Source: Phycisphaerales bacterium (GTDB taxonomy: Bacteria > Planctomycetota > Phycisphaerae > Tepidisphaerales > Tepidisphaeraceae). From it: a stretch of 64,000 bases of DNA. The notes beneath the pieces are model-generated. The model did not search any database and had not been told where the DNA came from. It saw only the letters and a list, made by a program, of their open reading frames with translations. Both the position numbers and the translations under genes were made by a program. Shown piece after piece: positions 34,149 through 43,947 of this stretch. Within the stretch, counting starts at the first letter, position 1; each line of letters begins with the position of its first letter. The DNA lies in NCBI GenBank assembly GCA_020853095.1, contig JADYZN010000034.1, positions 1-64,000 of the forward strand. The letters are read 5' to 3'.

Positions 34149-35363
34149 GGCGGCCACTTTTCGGATCGCCTTCACGTAATCGCCGGCATCATCCTTCGTG
34201 AACCCTTCGTGCAGCGACAGGCGGATGCTGGTTCGCAGCACCTTTTCGGCATTGGGGCAGGAGACCTTGCGGTAGTCGTATTCGCGGCCGGAAAGTTTTT
34301 CGGCAGGCCAGACGCCGCCGCCGAAGAAGTTGCGGTTGGCGAAGACCGGCTCCTGGTAGATCGGGCGTTCGATGTAACCGGCCCCGGCGGCGATCCCTTC
34401 CAGATTGAGCCGGCGGACAAATTCATCCCGGTCGATGCCCAGTTTCTGCTCATCGACGCGGATCATGTAAAACCAGTAGCTGCTCTGGCCTCCATCGACG
34501 ATCTTCGGGGGCAAAATGCCGGGAATCGTCGACAGTTGTTCGTTGAGCCAGTTGCCCAGCGTGTTGCGGGTTTTGACGATTCCTTCCAGTCGGTCGAACT
34601 GCGCCAGCCCAACCGCCCCCTGCAGCTCGGTCATGCGATAGTTGGGGCAGAGCATCGTCAGCCGGTCGCCCTGGTTGAGGCGGTCATAACACTTGTCCGC
34701 GTAATTGTGCGCCCGGCCGTACAGTTTTTGGTCGTTGGTCACGACGATGCCGCCGTCGCCGGTGCTCAGGTGCTTGTATTCGTTGAAGCTGAAGCAACCG
34801 AGGTCGCCGAAGCCGCCGACGTGCCGGCTTTGATATCGACAGCCAAACGACTGGGCGCAATCTTCGATCAGCTTGATGTTTTTGGCTTTGCAAAGCTGTG
34901 CGATCTCGTCGATGGGGCAGGGCGCGCCGGCCAGATGCACCGCGATGACCGCCTGGGTGCGGGGGGTAATGGCCGCTTCGATGGATTGGGCCGTCAGGTT
35001 GTAGGTCCGATCGTCCACGTCCGCGAAGACGGGGATGGCGTTCTGATACAGGATGCCGATCAGAGAACCCATGTCGGTGATGGGGCTGGTGATGACCTCG
35101 GCGCCGACCTCGACGCCGGCCGCGCCGACGGCGGCGTGCAGGGCGGCCGAGCCGCTGGAGGCCGACAGGGCGTATTTCGACCCGAAGACCTCTTTGGCCC
35201 GCTGAAGCATTCGCGACACCAGCCCATCGGGTTGGGTGTAAAACAAATTGTTGCGCGACAGGGCTTCCTTGAGATATTCCAGTTCGCGGCCATCATACCT
35301 TTTGGACATGGCGGGCATGGGCTTTGTGCGGATGGGGGATTGTTTGTCGGCGGCGGTGGTCAT
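34116..35363 (-). CDS. DegT/DnrJ/EryC1/StrS aminotransferase
   Basis: A 415-residue PLP enzyme of the same superfamily as 32076-33182 but a different branch. It has SASSGSAALHAAVGAAGVEV, IEDCAQSFGCRY and the PLP Lys in FSFNEYKHLSTGDGG. Its relatives include scyllo-inosose and dTDP-keto-sugar aminotransferases. The ATG at 35363 follows an AAAGG site; longer starts at 35384 and 35408 are less likely. The C-terminal TPSPAGRVMG is repeat-derived. It follows the beta-helix protein gene on the same strand after 103 bases and may belong to that locus. Confidence 0.88.
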   Translation of the reverse strand: MTTAADKQSPIRTKPMPAMSKRYDGRELEYLKEALSRNNLFYTQPDGLVSRMLQRAKEVFGSKYALSASSGSAALHAAVGAAGVEVGAEVITSPITDMGSLIGILYQNAIPVFADVDDRTYNLTAQSIEAAITPRTQAVIAVHLAGAPCPIDEIAQLCKAKNIKLIEDCAQSFGCRYQSRHVGGFGDLGCFSFNEYKHLSTGDGGIVVTNDQKLYGRAHNYADKCYDRLNQGDRLTMLCPNYRMTELQGAVGLAQFDRLEGIVKTRNTLGNWLNEQLSTIPGILPPKIVDGGQSSYWFYMIRVDEQKLGIDRDEFVRRLNLEGIAAGAGYIERPIYQEPVFANRNFFGGGVWPAEKLSGREYDYRKVSCPNAEKVLRTSIRLSLHEGFTKDDAGDYVKAIRKVAATPSPAGRVMG

Positions 35364-35466
35364 TTGATTCGATCCTTTGTGCATGGATGCTTCTGAATTT
35401 CTTCTCATTGATCAGAACGTCCAACAACCATCATTGTATCCACGCCGGTTGGCCCTGGGTACTCAA

Positions 35467-36927
35467 TCACGTCATCACCAGGTCGCAGGAGGTCCATTTT
35501 AGTTCAGAACCGCTGGACAGCGCGTTCACCAACGGTTTGGCGCCGGATGAATTGCCCGAGGCGCTGCAGACGACCCGGCTGTCGTTGTGAACGACGATGA
35601 GCTTGCCGGCGTCGTCGATGTCCTGTCGAAGGATGGGGCATTTTTCATGGTTGGGCAGGTCGGCTTCGGACAACGGGCTGGCGGACGCCGCCGGGAACGA
35701 GCAGTTGTGGATCGACAGGATCAATTCCCGGTTGGCCGAGTCGCGGTCGATGTTCAGCAGCGTGCCGCGCGGGTTGGTGAAGGTGCAGCCGTTGATCGAG
35801 ACATCCCGCATGTTGCCCATGAGATTGACCAGCACCTGCGGATTGACGCCGGCGATTTTGCAGTTGTTGACGCTGATGTTCCACGTCGTCGAATTCGGCT
35901 CGGTTCCAGGATAGAAGTTGCGGTGGACGCCATAGATCGTGCGGTAATACCATTCCGGAACGATGAAGTTGGCGATGATGTTGCCGGACTTCTCGAAGGT
36001 GCAATTCTCGAAGGTCACGTTGTAGACGTTGGTTTGATAAAAATCGCACGGCTGGATGTATCGCCATGCGATTTTGTCGTCGCCGGTGATGATGCCGGCA
36101 TCATGGGTCGGCGGCTGTTTGCCGATGGCGAGAAAGCCGGCGTCGTTGTTTGACTGATACAGCCGGCCGCGATGCACGCAGAAATCGCCGGCGCCGTACT
36201 CATTGCCATCGGCATATTCGGCCCATGAGCCGGTGTAAATCAGGCAGGTTCGCCCGAAGATGTTTTTGTACTGGCGGTCGATGACGTTGCGATAGGTGAC
36301 GTTGTACACGTCGCCGACTTCCAGAAGGGTGGAGGGGTAGTCAGTCCCGCACAACGAGGTTCCATCGTCGTAGGTCGTCAGGTCGAGGTTTTCGATCAGG
36401 GCGTTGTGGCCGTTGTTGAGTTTGATCCCATCCTTGTCGCCGGCGAGGCGGACGTTTTCGATCCGCAGGTTGGACCAGGTGACGATGTAGATCAGGTACT
36501 GATTCTCTTTGCCGTCGATGCAGGTGAAATTTCGCAGGGTGAGGTTTTTGACGTAGAAAAATCCGAGCTGGGCGCGCAGGCCGTACACCAGTGTCGGGAA
36601 GGCTTCATAACCGTTGACGGAGATTTCCAACCCTTCGATGGTGATGTTCCGGTTGTATTGTTTGGTCAGCGCTCCTCGGTTGATCAGCACGTTGCAGTAA
36701 GGCGTGACCTTGCGAAAGACCACGCCCGGCGCGCACAGCAGGTGGGTGTCCGAATCGAGCAGGATCGTGGCGTTGAGGTCATAGACGCCGGGTACGTCGA
36801 TGATGATCCGGCCGCCCCCGTCGAGGGCGCGTTGCAATGCCGCGACGTTGACGGATGCCTCCGCCGAGGGGGAGAATCCGAAATCCGAGGGGCGTTTTTC
36901 CGTGGTTGCCGATTGATTCATTTTCAT
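35467..36927 (-). CDS. Right-handed parallel beta-helix (pectate-lyase-like) protein
   Basis: A 486-residue protein with many short beta-helix coils (ITIEGLEISVNGYE; NLTLRNFTCIDGKENQ; NLRIENVRLAGDKDGIKLNN; YNVTFENCTFEKSG). It resembles GH28/pectate-lyase-type polysaccharide enzymes. The DKDGIKLNNGHN coil resembles a GH28-like DDG-type active-site region. The N-terminus (IIIDVPGVYDLNATILLDSDTHLL) is typical of such proteins. No signal peptide is seen, so intracellular or non-classical export is possible. The start at 36927 overlaps the upstream gene's stop as ATGA, indicating translational coupling. Confidence 0.8.
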   Translation of the reverse strand: MKMNQSATTEKRPSDFGFSPSAEASVNVAALQRALDGGGRIIIDVPGVYDLNATILLDSDTHLLCAPGVVFRKVTPYCNVLINRGALTKQYNRNITIEGLEISVNGYEAFPTLVYGLRAQLGFFYVKNLTLRNFTCIDGKENQYLIYIVTWSNLRIENVRLAGDKDGIKLNNGHNALIENLDLTTYDDGTSLCGTDYPSTLLEVGDVYNVTYRNVIDRQYKNIFGRTCLIYTGSWAEYADGNEYGAGDFCVHRGRLYQSNNDAGFLAIGKQPPTHDAGIITGDDKIAWRYIQPCDFYQTNVYNVTFENCTFEKSGNIIANFIVPEWYYRTIYGVHRNFYPGTEPNSTTWNISVNNCKIAGVNPQVLVNLMGNMRDVSINGCTFTNPRGTLLNIDRDSANRELILSIHNCSFPAASASPLSEADLPNHEKCPILRQDIDDAGKLIVVHNDSRVVCSASGNSSGAKPLVNALSSGSELKWTSCDLVMT

Positions 36928-39026
36928 GGTTTTGATTCCAGTGCCTTCCATTGCCCTTGCGAGCGCAGGCGTTCGGGATTGTCGGTCAGGATGATCATCG
37001 ACGCGGCCCCGTGACGGGGGATTTTCACCCGCACGGACCGGTCTTCCCTCATCGCCGGCGTTTGGATCACGTGCCCATCATAATCGACGCCAAGGATCAC
37101 CGCGTGATTTAATTTGGCGGCGTCGGGGACCTTGACGTCGATCGTCAGCGGGACAAATTGCGATGGCAGCACCATCCCCTTGGGCAACGCCAGCACGACG
37201 ACGGCGTAGTCGCCCCAGGCGGTGCGGAAGATGTTGGCGCGGATGGATTCATTGAGGTTCAGCATCGACGACTTGTAGGCGTTGTCGAAATGCGCCTCCA
37301 CCTTGAGGGGGTTGGGGTCGTAGACCATCTTTCGGCCTTCGAGCAGGTTCAACAGCGGCTGATAGGCCGCGAACAATTTGACCGCATCCTCCGGCAGTTC
37401 CTCGGTGGTCGGGTAACGATAATAAGGGGAAACATGCATCCACGAGCCGTGGAACAGGGCGTGTTGAAAGGCGTTTTCACCTTCGGCCAGGCAGACCAGC
37501 GGGCGTTCGGGGCTGATCAGCGAAAACCGCCCGAGCGTTTCGGGGTCCCCTTCGGACATGGCGCCGTCGATGTATTCCATCAACTGCCAGCGCATGATGC
37601 CGTTGCCCAGGCCGACGATGCGCGGGCGGGGCAGTCGGCGGCGAATCTCCGCAAACGCCCGCAGGTACATGTTGCCCAGGTTGTAGGCGGGTTTGTTGTT
37701 CAGGAACGTGACGCCGTCAAAATGGGCCGTGTCGATCCAGCCGTAACAGACCTGATCGAAAAACAGCCCGTCGATGCCGGGGCAGCGTTTGAGCAGTTTT
37801 TCGTATTGCGTGACCACAAAGTCGAAATACGGATACTGCGGGTCCCCGTTCATCACCACGTTGTGGTTTTTGCCATCGTAATAAACCCAGCAGACCATCT
37901 CCCGATTGTCGTAAAATTTGGCGACCGATTCGGGAAAGCGCTTGTGGGCAATGTTCGATTCGCATTCGGAGATGTTGAAATAGGGCATCACCTTGACGTT
38001 GTGCCGGTGGCAGGTGTCGATGTAGCGGTTGATGTCGTCGTAGGTCAGGTTATCGGCCGTCCAGTGGGGGTTGGCCGGCGTCTGGAAATGGTTGGCGTTG
38101 AACGGCTCATCGGGAAAATAATCGCCGAAGTTGCGAAAATAAAACAGCTCGTTCCAGCGCAGATGCATCTTGTCCGACCAGTCGGCGATGCGCTTTTCGT
38201 TGATGGGAATGGTGTAGGCCATGTTCCCATCGAGCTTTTCCTGTCCTTCCACCGGACCCAGAAGCTGGGGGAAACGGTTGCGCACCCAACCCATGGCCGG
38301 CCGCCAATCGCCGGCGTGGCTGAAACACCAGAGCCGAAGGTTGATCGATTTCCCGTTTTGCAACCCCAGATGTTTGAAGGTGATGTGGGTCAGCCAGTTT
38401 CGCTGGTCGACCTCAAAATCGACATACCCCGTCTGATCCGGCGGCAGGAGACAGGAAAACCCAAGATTCACACTGGCGTTGGCGTCAAACAGCGAGATCA
38501 GCGGCAACGGCACATCCGTCTTTTCATCCAGACACTGGCTGAAATGGACTTTCCGCAGCCCGTAATCCGCTCCAAGCGATTGCTGGGCGATCGGCAGCCA
38601 CAGGTCCCACTTGCTGTGGCCCGACCCCATCCCGCCGGGATAAATCGGATGAGGCAGCGACAACGTGACCCACAACTCCCGCTCCTGGCCTTCCAAACCG
38701 TCGATTTGTAGCGTCCATTCCCAATAATCCTCATGGGCCGACCAATTCTGAACCGCCCGCCACGGACGCGAAAAGGGCGCATGATGGCGGAAACTGTGGC
38801 TCTGGTGGGTCAGCCGGTCAACAATGACGCAATCGCCCCGAGCCTGTGGATCGAAATGCTCGGCCGGCAGATCAATTTTGCCCACGTTGTCATCGGCGAT
38901 CGCCCCGATCGGCCGGACCTGCCCGGCCGCCAACGCGCCCGCCGGCGCGATCCGGTCCACGCATCCGCGCGGGTTGATGTTCATCGTAAAACGCGGATCT
39001 CTCAACAGGTTCCCTGAATCGGCCAT
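36924..39026 (-). CDS. Putative TIM-barrel glycoside hydrolase, 700 residues
   Basis: A large cytoplasmic-looking protein with no signal peptide. An N-terminal beta-sandwich (about 1-260) is followed by a TIM barrel (about 270-560) and a C-terminal beta domain. Barrel motifs such as VKVMPYFNISECE and GIDGLFFDQVCYGW place acidic residues at strand ends as in GH-D/GH36-like or GH13-like hydrolases. The Asp in FFDQ is a nucleophile candidate. I cannot assign a GH family number. It is flanked by a larger hydrolase and a beta-helix protein, so a polysaccharide-degradation role is inferred. Confidence 0.65.
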   Translation of the reverse strand: MADSGNLLRDPRFTMNINPRGCVDRIAPAGALAAGQVRPIGAIADDNVGKIDLPAEHFDPQARGDCVIVDRLTHQSHSFRHHAPFSRPWRAVQNWSAHEDYWEWTLQIDGLEGQERELWVTLSLPHPIYPGGMGSGHSKWDLWLPIAQQSLGADYGLRKVHFSQCLDEKTDVPLPLISLFDANASVNLGFSCLLPPDQTGYVDFEVDQRNWLTHITFKHLGLQNGKSINLRLWCFSHAGDWRPAMGWVRNRFPQLLGPVEGQEKLDGNMAYTIPINEKRIADWSDKMHLRWNELFYFRNFGDYFPDEPFNANHFQTPANPHWTADNLTYDDINRYIDTCHRHNVKVMPYFNISECESNIAHKRFPESVAKFYDNREMVCWVYYDGKNHNVVMNGDPQYPYFDFVVTQYEKLLKRCPGIDGLFFDQVCYGWIDTAHFDGVTFLNNKPAYNLGNMYLRAFAEIRRRLPRPRIVGLGNGIMRWQLMEYIDGAMSEGDPETLGRFSLISPERPLVCLAEGENAFQHALFHGSWMHVSPYYRYPTTEELPEDAVKLFAAYQPLLNLLEGRKMVYDPNPLKVEAHFDNAYKSSMLNLNESIRANIFRTAWGDYAVVVLALPKGMVLPSQFVPLTIDVKVPDAAKLNHAVILGVDYDGHVIQTPAMREDRSVRVKIPRHGAASMIILTDNPERLRSQGQWKALESKP

Positions 39027-39068
39027 GATTTGAAAACGGCTCCAATCACAAAGTTAAAAGTCATTCCA

Positions 39069-42000
39069 TTATCGACGGATCAATGCCACCGCGTACCCTT
39101 CGGGGATGCGAACCTCGGCGAACCGTTTGCCATCCCGCTCGATTTTCGGGATCTTGACCTGCTCGGTCCGATTGCCCCGATCATCGAAAACCACGATATC
39201 AAAATCGCTGCGATCATCCCAACCGAAATACCCGCTGGTGTTGGTCAGGATGCGCTCCTTGCCGATGAGGTATCCATGGCCGAGGTTGATCGGCGTGATG
39301 GGGAACATGAAACTGGTCAGCGTCGGGTGGGTGACGTCGATTTCCGTGTGATACCAGTAATAGACCGCGCCATAATCCAACCCGCGCACCATGTTCCTGT
39401 AGCAATCGACCTGGTTGCGTTCGGTCAGATGATCGCCCAGCGCGATCGGCGTGTACAACTGTGAGTAGGCCAGGTTGGTGATGGCGGCGGTCTCGACAAA
39501 ACGCGGGAAATGCAGTTTGCCGAAACTGCGCGTCATCGGCGCGCCGTTGCCCAGCAACGACCCGCGCTCCAGCAACGTCCGGGCCATGCGCAGCCGCCAG
39601 GGCTGGCTGGCCAGCGTCACGTTGGTGAATTTTCGCAACAGCCGATGGGTGGTCAGGTCGATCTCTCCGGAGACGCCATCCCAGTGGTTGGGGTTGTAGT
39701 CGTACTTGTAGGCGCTGTATTCAAGTTCATCCCAGAAATAACCATCCGCTCTGGTCGCCTTGACGCGATAGTCCAGCAGTTTTTCCATGGCGCTGCCCCA
39801 GGCCGATCCTTCGGTCGGCAGAAACAGCGGCATCTGAGGGTTGGAATAATCGGCTGCGCTCCCATCGGGCCGCTGAATCACGTCCGCCGCGAAGGTCTGT
39901 TTTTCCCACTGGGCGGTGTCCGGAAACAGCGCCCAGTCGCGCGGGTCCTGATAACCGGCAAAGCAGTGGAAATAGACCACGTTTTGCACGTCCGGACAGA
40001 CCGCCTTGACGCGGTCGATCATCTTCTGTTTGCCGACGTTCACCGGCGTCAATTCGGTGGGCCGGCCGTCAAAATTGAAGTTCCAGATGGTGTTGATCGC
40101 ATATTTGGCGCTGCGATTGCGGAGATTGGCGATCAACAACTCATCGGTCATCTCGGTGTTCATCACCTGGCCGTAGGAACTGATCATCGATTCACTGCCG
40201 TCAATGGTGAAATTAACATCCCAGTTGCGGCGGATGCGGTTGATGAACTCGAACCGGTCGGGCGAATCAATGGGATAAACGGAATATTCCAGCTCGATGG
40301 TTTTGCCTTTCGCGACGACGAGGTTGTCATCGCGGATGCCGATCAGATCATTGTCGGCGAAGTTCAGGCACTGGGCGCGCATCACATCGTCCTCGGCGAC
40401 CATGCCGATGCCGTGGTCCTTCATCATCATCAACGTCGTGGGGACCGCGCCGTTCATGGAACTTAGCACCGGTTGTGGAATCGGCAGCCCGCCCAGATAA
40501 AGCGTGCCATCGGATCGATTCACGCGGGTCTGATGGCGAAACAGAACCGGCAGGTCATCCCCGGTCGTGTTGGTGATGCGGTCGATAACCTGAATTCGGT
40601 CATCATGGCGGATGATCTCACGATGCAGCTCAAATTCGCCGGTTGTGCCGGACAATTTTGCGCCCTCAAGCCGCAACGTCTTCCATTGCGAGGCAGCTTG
40701 CGTGCCTTCACCGAGGTTCGCCCAGCCGGGCGCGCGGGTGGAATAGTCCGATTCGATGATCCAGCGATGGTTCGCCATGCGGACTTCGATCGCGCCGCCA
40801 GGCAGTTGGCGGGACGTGTAATTCGGTTTGGCGCTGGTATAGGGGATGATCGTCGGTATCTCGCCGGTGGGGGCGGGTTTCAATTCCGGCTCGGTCATTT
40901 TGGCGGACAGGCGCTGGCTGATGCCGACCTCGACGACCAGCGGATGCTCCAGCGTCGAGATGTTCTCCAGCTCGATGACGTTCCCGCCGGCGGGTTTCCA
41001 GACGTCGCCGATGTCGAAGCGCAGCTCGAAGGGATTCACCCCCGGCGTGGCGTAATCGGAAAATTCAGGTATCGGATCGTAGTTGGGGGCGTAGAGGATA
41101 AACCACGCGCTGTTGCCCTGGAGGAACGTCGCCTGCTGGCGGTTGCCCAGGTCCATCCGCATCAGGCGGTTGCGCACGCGGTCAAAGGTCATCAACGTGC
41201 CGTTGACGCGGATGGCCAGCATCGGGTTGCCGCCGGCGACGGTCGGGAAATCGATGCGGGCGCGAACGACCAGCTCTCTGGCCGCCACCTTGTCGGCCGA
41301 GGCGGCGTCGACGTTGATTTTGGTGCTTTGCGGAATCCGAATGCCGGAGCGAATCAATTCAAAGGGGGATTTGATCAACGAACGGTCAATCTTCCCTTCG
41401 GCCGTCGCCAGCACCCCTTCCACCAGCCGGCCGGGATTGCGCAAATCCCACGGGCTGGTCAAAAGGCTCATGACCTTGTCCTGGTCCGGGTCGGCGGCGC
41501 TGTCGGAATCGCTGAGCATCACATCATAGCCGATCCTCATGCCGCGATGCGCCTCCGGAATGCCCAGGGCGCTCCACGGAATGGCCGTTTCGATCTGGTA
41601 TCCATTGGGGGTTCGGCGGGCCGCGATTTTCGCTTCGGCCAGGAAATGCGGCACCTGCGTCCACTGATACACCTCCGGCGCGATGACGCCGGGGCCGGTG
41701 ATGAGGTTGCCGGGACTGAGGCCGATCTGGATGATCTTCTTCTTCTGGCGCGTCCCCTCCTGTCTCGGCACATCCAGCAGCAGGATGAGGTGATCCCCCT
41801 TCCACAGCATCTCGCCGGACAAAGTTTGCACGATCGCATTGTCACGGATGCGGGCGGCGACGTAGAGATTGTTGACATCCCAGCCGACCACCACGCTGCC
41901 GGACAGATCGCTTGCGTTCTTCCACTTGTTGGCGCCGAAGACGACGTTCGCCGGCGCTTCGATCCGGGTCCAACCGACCAGTTTTCCCAGCCGTTCGAGG

Positions 42001-42152
42001 TCGCCGTTGATCGCCGGCGGCGGATCGGAGACCTGCGCGATGCCGAGAATCCGTTCCTCAGGCGCATCGGCTCCGTGCGCCTCGGGCACGATGCAATGTG
42101 CCAACACCATCCCCGTCAACGCCATCCATCCACACCACAGGCGATGCTTCAT
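39069..42152 (-). CDS. Secreted multidomain protein: CBM9-like domain plus TIM-barrel hydrolase-like region
   Basis: A 1027-residue exported protein with a signal peptide (about 1-28: WMALTGMVLAHCIVPEAHGA). A DOMON/CBM9-like module lies at about 35-250: SVVVGWDVNNLYVAARIRD, WKGDHLILLLDVPRQ and GYQIETAIPWSALGI. Further beta domains follow, then a barrel-like region at about 640-900 containing ADGYFWDELEYSAYKYDYN, whose acidic residues suggest a catalytic role. The C-terminus is a small beta domain. Probably a glycan-active enzyme for a plant or algal polymer; the family is not determined. It lies 26 bases after the pseudopilin gene. Confidence 0.7.
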   Translation of the reverse strand: MKHRLWCGWMALTGMVLAHCIVPEAHGADAPEERILGIAQVSDPPPAINGDLERLGKLVGWTRIEAPANVVFGANKWKNASDLSGSVVVGWDVNNLYVAARIRDNAIVQTLSGEMLWKGDHLILLLDVPRQEGTRQKKKIIQIGLSPGNLITGPGVIAPEVYQWTQVPHFLAEAKIAARRTPNGYQIETAIPWSALGIPEAHRGMRIGYDVMLSDSDSAADPDQDKVMSLLTSPWDLRNPGRLVEGVLATAEGKIDRSLIKSPFELIRSGIRIPQSTKINVDAASADKVAARELVVRARIDFPTVAGGNPMLAIRVNGTLMTFDRVRNRLMRMDLGNRQQATFLQGNSAWFILYAPNYDPIPEFSDYATPGVNPFELRFDIGDVWKPAGGNVIELENISTLEHPLVVEVGISQRLSAKMTEPELKPAPTGEIPTIIPYTSAKPNYTSRQLPGGAIEVRMANHRWIIESDYSTRAPGWANLGEGTQAASQWKTLRLEGAKLSGTTGEFELHREIIRHDDRIQVIDRITNTTGDDLPVLFRHQTRVNRSDGTLYLGGLPIPQPVLSSMNGAVPTTLMMMKDHGIGMVAEDDVMRAQCLNFADNDLIGIRDDNLVVAKGKTIELEYSVYPIDSPDRFEFINRIRRNWDVNFTIDGSESMISSYGQVMNTEMTDELLIANLRNRSAKYAINTIWNFNFDGRPTELTPVNVGKQKMIDRVKAVCPDVQNVVYFHCFAGYQDPRDWALFPDTAQWEKQTFAADVIQRPDGSAADYSNPQMPLFLPTEGSAWGSAMEKLLDYRVKATRADGYFWDELEYSAYKYDYNPNHWDGVSGEIDLTTHRLLRKFTNVTLASQPWRLRMARTLLERGSLLGNGAPMTRSFGKLHFPRFVETAAITNLAYSQLYTPIALGDHLTERNQVDCYRNMVRGLDYGAVYYWYHTEIDVTHPTLTSFMFPITPINLGHGYLIGKERILTNTSGYFGWDDRSDFDIVVFDDRGNRTEQVKIPKIERDGKRFAEVRIPEGYAVALIRR

Positions 42153-42178
42153 GACCGGACTCCTTTGTTGTTCAACGT

Positions 42179-42940
42179 TTAATTCAAATCCCAGTGATTG
42201 GGCGCAATCAGCCCATCGGTCAGCGCGCCGGCCGTGAAGGGGTTGTTCGGGTCGTCACACCGGACGGCCGTGACGTGTCCATCGGCCCACAACACGTTCA
42301 CGCTCGGACCCGGATGGCGGACATCCGGCCCGTAATAGATCGCATTGATTGCTTCCGGTTCCACGATGTAATACCCCCGCCAGGGAACCCATTTGGCCAG
42401 CGAATCGACCAGCACGATCGTCTCGGTCGGCTGTTTCACCTTCCACGCCTTGGCCGGCTCATATCGGCGTACACCGCTCAGCGATCCATCCCAGAGGCTG
42501 GTCCCCAGATATTTATAGTTGTAACCATAATCGACGTATACGAACGGCCCTTCCTCAACATCCGACGTGGGGGAACCGGCGTTCTGATAATCCTTGGGAA
42601 ACGAATTCATATCGATTTCATTGGGGGGCTTGGCGGCGCATTGATAGACCCTGGCGTTGGTCAGGTAGTTGCCGTTCCACAGCGTCCGCGCCCAGGCGAT
42701 GCGGAAGATGTTGGGATACCACGTCACCAGGATGTGGGTGTCCCACATCGGAAAGGAACCTTTGTTGGCGTTCTGATACATCGTCATGGCCTGTCCGATC
42801 TGTCTCATGTTGCTCTGGCAGGCGACACTGTAGGCCGACTGGCGGGCGCGATTCAGCGCCGGCAGCAAGATACTGATCAGAAGAGCTATGATGCCGATGA
42901 CCACCAGCAGCTCGACCAGCGTAAACGCTTTTTTCTTCAT
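42179..42940 (-). CDS. Type II/IV pseudopilin with H-X9-DG-type C-terminus
   Basis: A 253-residue protein. The N-terminus MKKKAFTLVELLVVIGIIAL is a prepilin leader with the cleavage site before Phe, Glu at +5, and a hydrophobic helix. The C-terminus (VNVLWADGHVTAV) matches the H-X9-DG pattern found in planctomycete pseudopilin-like proteins (DUF1559 relatives). It is a substrate type for the prepilin peptidase at 3586-4848. Planctomycetes encode many of these; their roles in secretion or glycan uptake are unsettled. The longer upstream frame overlaps the PEP-CTERM gene and is rejected. Confidence 0.9.
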   Translation of the reverse strand: MKKKAFTLVELLVVIGIIALLISILLPALNRARQSAYSVACQSNMRQIGQAMTMYQNANKGSFPMWDTHILVTWYPNIFRIAWARTLWNGNYLTNARVYQCAAKPPNEIDMNSFPKDYQNAGSPTSDVEEGPFVYVDYGYNYKYLGTSLWDGSLSGVRRYEPAKAWKVKQPTETIVLVDSLAKWVPWRGYYIVEPEAINAIYYGPDVRHPGPSVNVLWADGHVTAVRCDDPNNPFTAGALTDGLIAPNHWDLN

Positions 42941-43028
42941 GATGAGGCTCCTTGCAATACGATGCGTGAACACAAAAGCCTCCGCCCGCGGCCCGAACAT
43001 CAGGCCGCGGGCGGACAATCAATCTCTC

Positions 43029-43850
43029 TTATCGCCGGCGCCGCATCACCAGCGCTCCCAACCCCAGCCCAAGCAACGACAACGATGCCGGTTCGGGGAC
43101 GGCGATCATCTCGACGCTGAAGTTGTCGATGTATCCGCTGGTGTTGGCATAATTTCCGGCGCTGCTTGTCGTGCGAAACGTGATGTCGTTCAATCCCGGA
43201 ACCGGATAACCGACGCTGTCATACCAGAACGGAACGTTGCTGGCCGTGCCGGTATACGTGCCATCGGTCACGCTGACATCGTAGGTCTTGTCGGCAAAGG
43301 ACAGGTCGATGGTGAACGAGTACCAGAAATTTGGCTTGCTGCTGATGCCGGAGATGGTGTTGTTGCCATCCCCGTTGAGTCGGAATTTATATGAAGCCAA
43401 CCCGCCACCGTTATAGGCCATCCCTTCAACAAAGGCCGCTATGTAGCCGGTGCCGAAATTATCCCCGATCATGACCCAAGGCGTCGCGTAGTAATAATCA
43501 TCAAGTGTCCCGTAGATGTCGTACTTCACCCGCATGATTTGCGTGGTGCTGGTGTTGTTCGGCGCGGAAATAGCCCGATAGACCTGGCTTGTGCCATCGG
43601 CGTTATCAATAAAAAGCGATGTTCCACGGCCGCTGCCGGTGCCGTCGTTGATGATCTGAGCGCCGGTGCCGCCATTGGCGGATATTCCCTGCCAACCCTG
43701 CTGCCCGACGATGTTCGCGTTATTGGTGTACGGCGGCACGTCAAAACTGTCGGGGCCGATGATGTAGGTGGCGTTAGCCATCGGAGCCAAACCCCAAAGC
43801 ATCAAAAAGCCGGATGCCGCGGCAACCACTGACGACTTGAACATGGACAT
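43029..43850 (-). CDS. PEP-CTERM sorting-domain protein, lectin-like beta sandwich
   Basis: A 273-residue exported protein. The ATG at 43850 gives a signal peptide (FKSSVVAAASGFLMLWGLAPMANA). The body has the look of a concanavalin-like/LamG jelly roll (DSFDVPPYTNNANIVGQQGW, then RAISAPNNTSTTQIMRVKYD). The end is VPEPASLSLLGLGLGALVMR followed by RRR, a complete PEP-CTERM anchor. It is the first gene after the GntR regulator, 97 bases downstream on the same strand, and probably a surface glycan-binding component of the locus. Confidence 0.85.
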   Translation of the reverse strand: MSMFKSSVVAAASGFLMLWGLAPMANATYIIGPDSFDVPPYTNNANIVGQQGWQGISANGGTGAQIINDGTGSGRGTSLFIDNADGTSQVYRAISAPNNTSTTQIMRVKYDIYGTLDDYYYATPWVMIGDNFGTGYIAAFVEGMAYNGGGLASYKFRLNGDGNNTISGISSKPNFWYSFTIDLSFADKTYDVSVTDGTYTGTASNVPFWYDSVGYPVPGLNDITFRTTSSAGNYANTSGYIDNFSVEMIAVPEPASLSLLGLGLGALVMRRRR

Positions 43851-43947
43851 GATCCATCTCCTCTCGAAATATGACCTTCCCCCTGAACATTTTCTCAATC
43901 CCACTGGAACGCCCGGACGGGTTTGAACGCATCCATCTCCTGACACA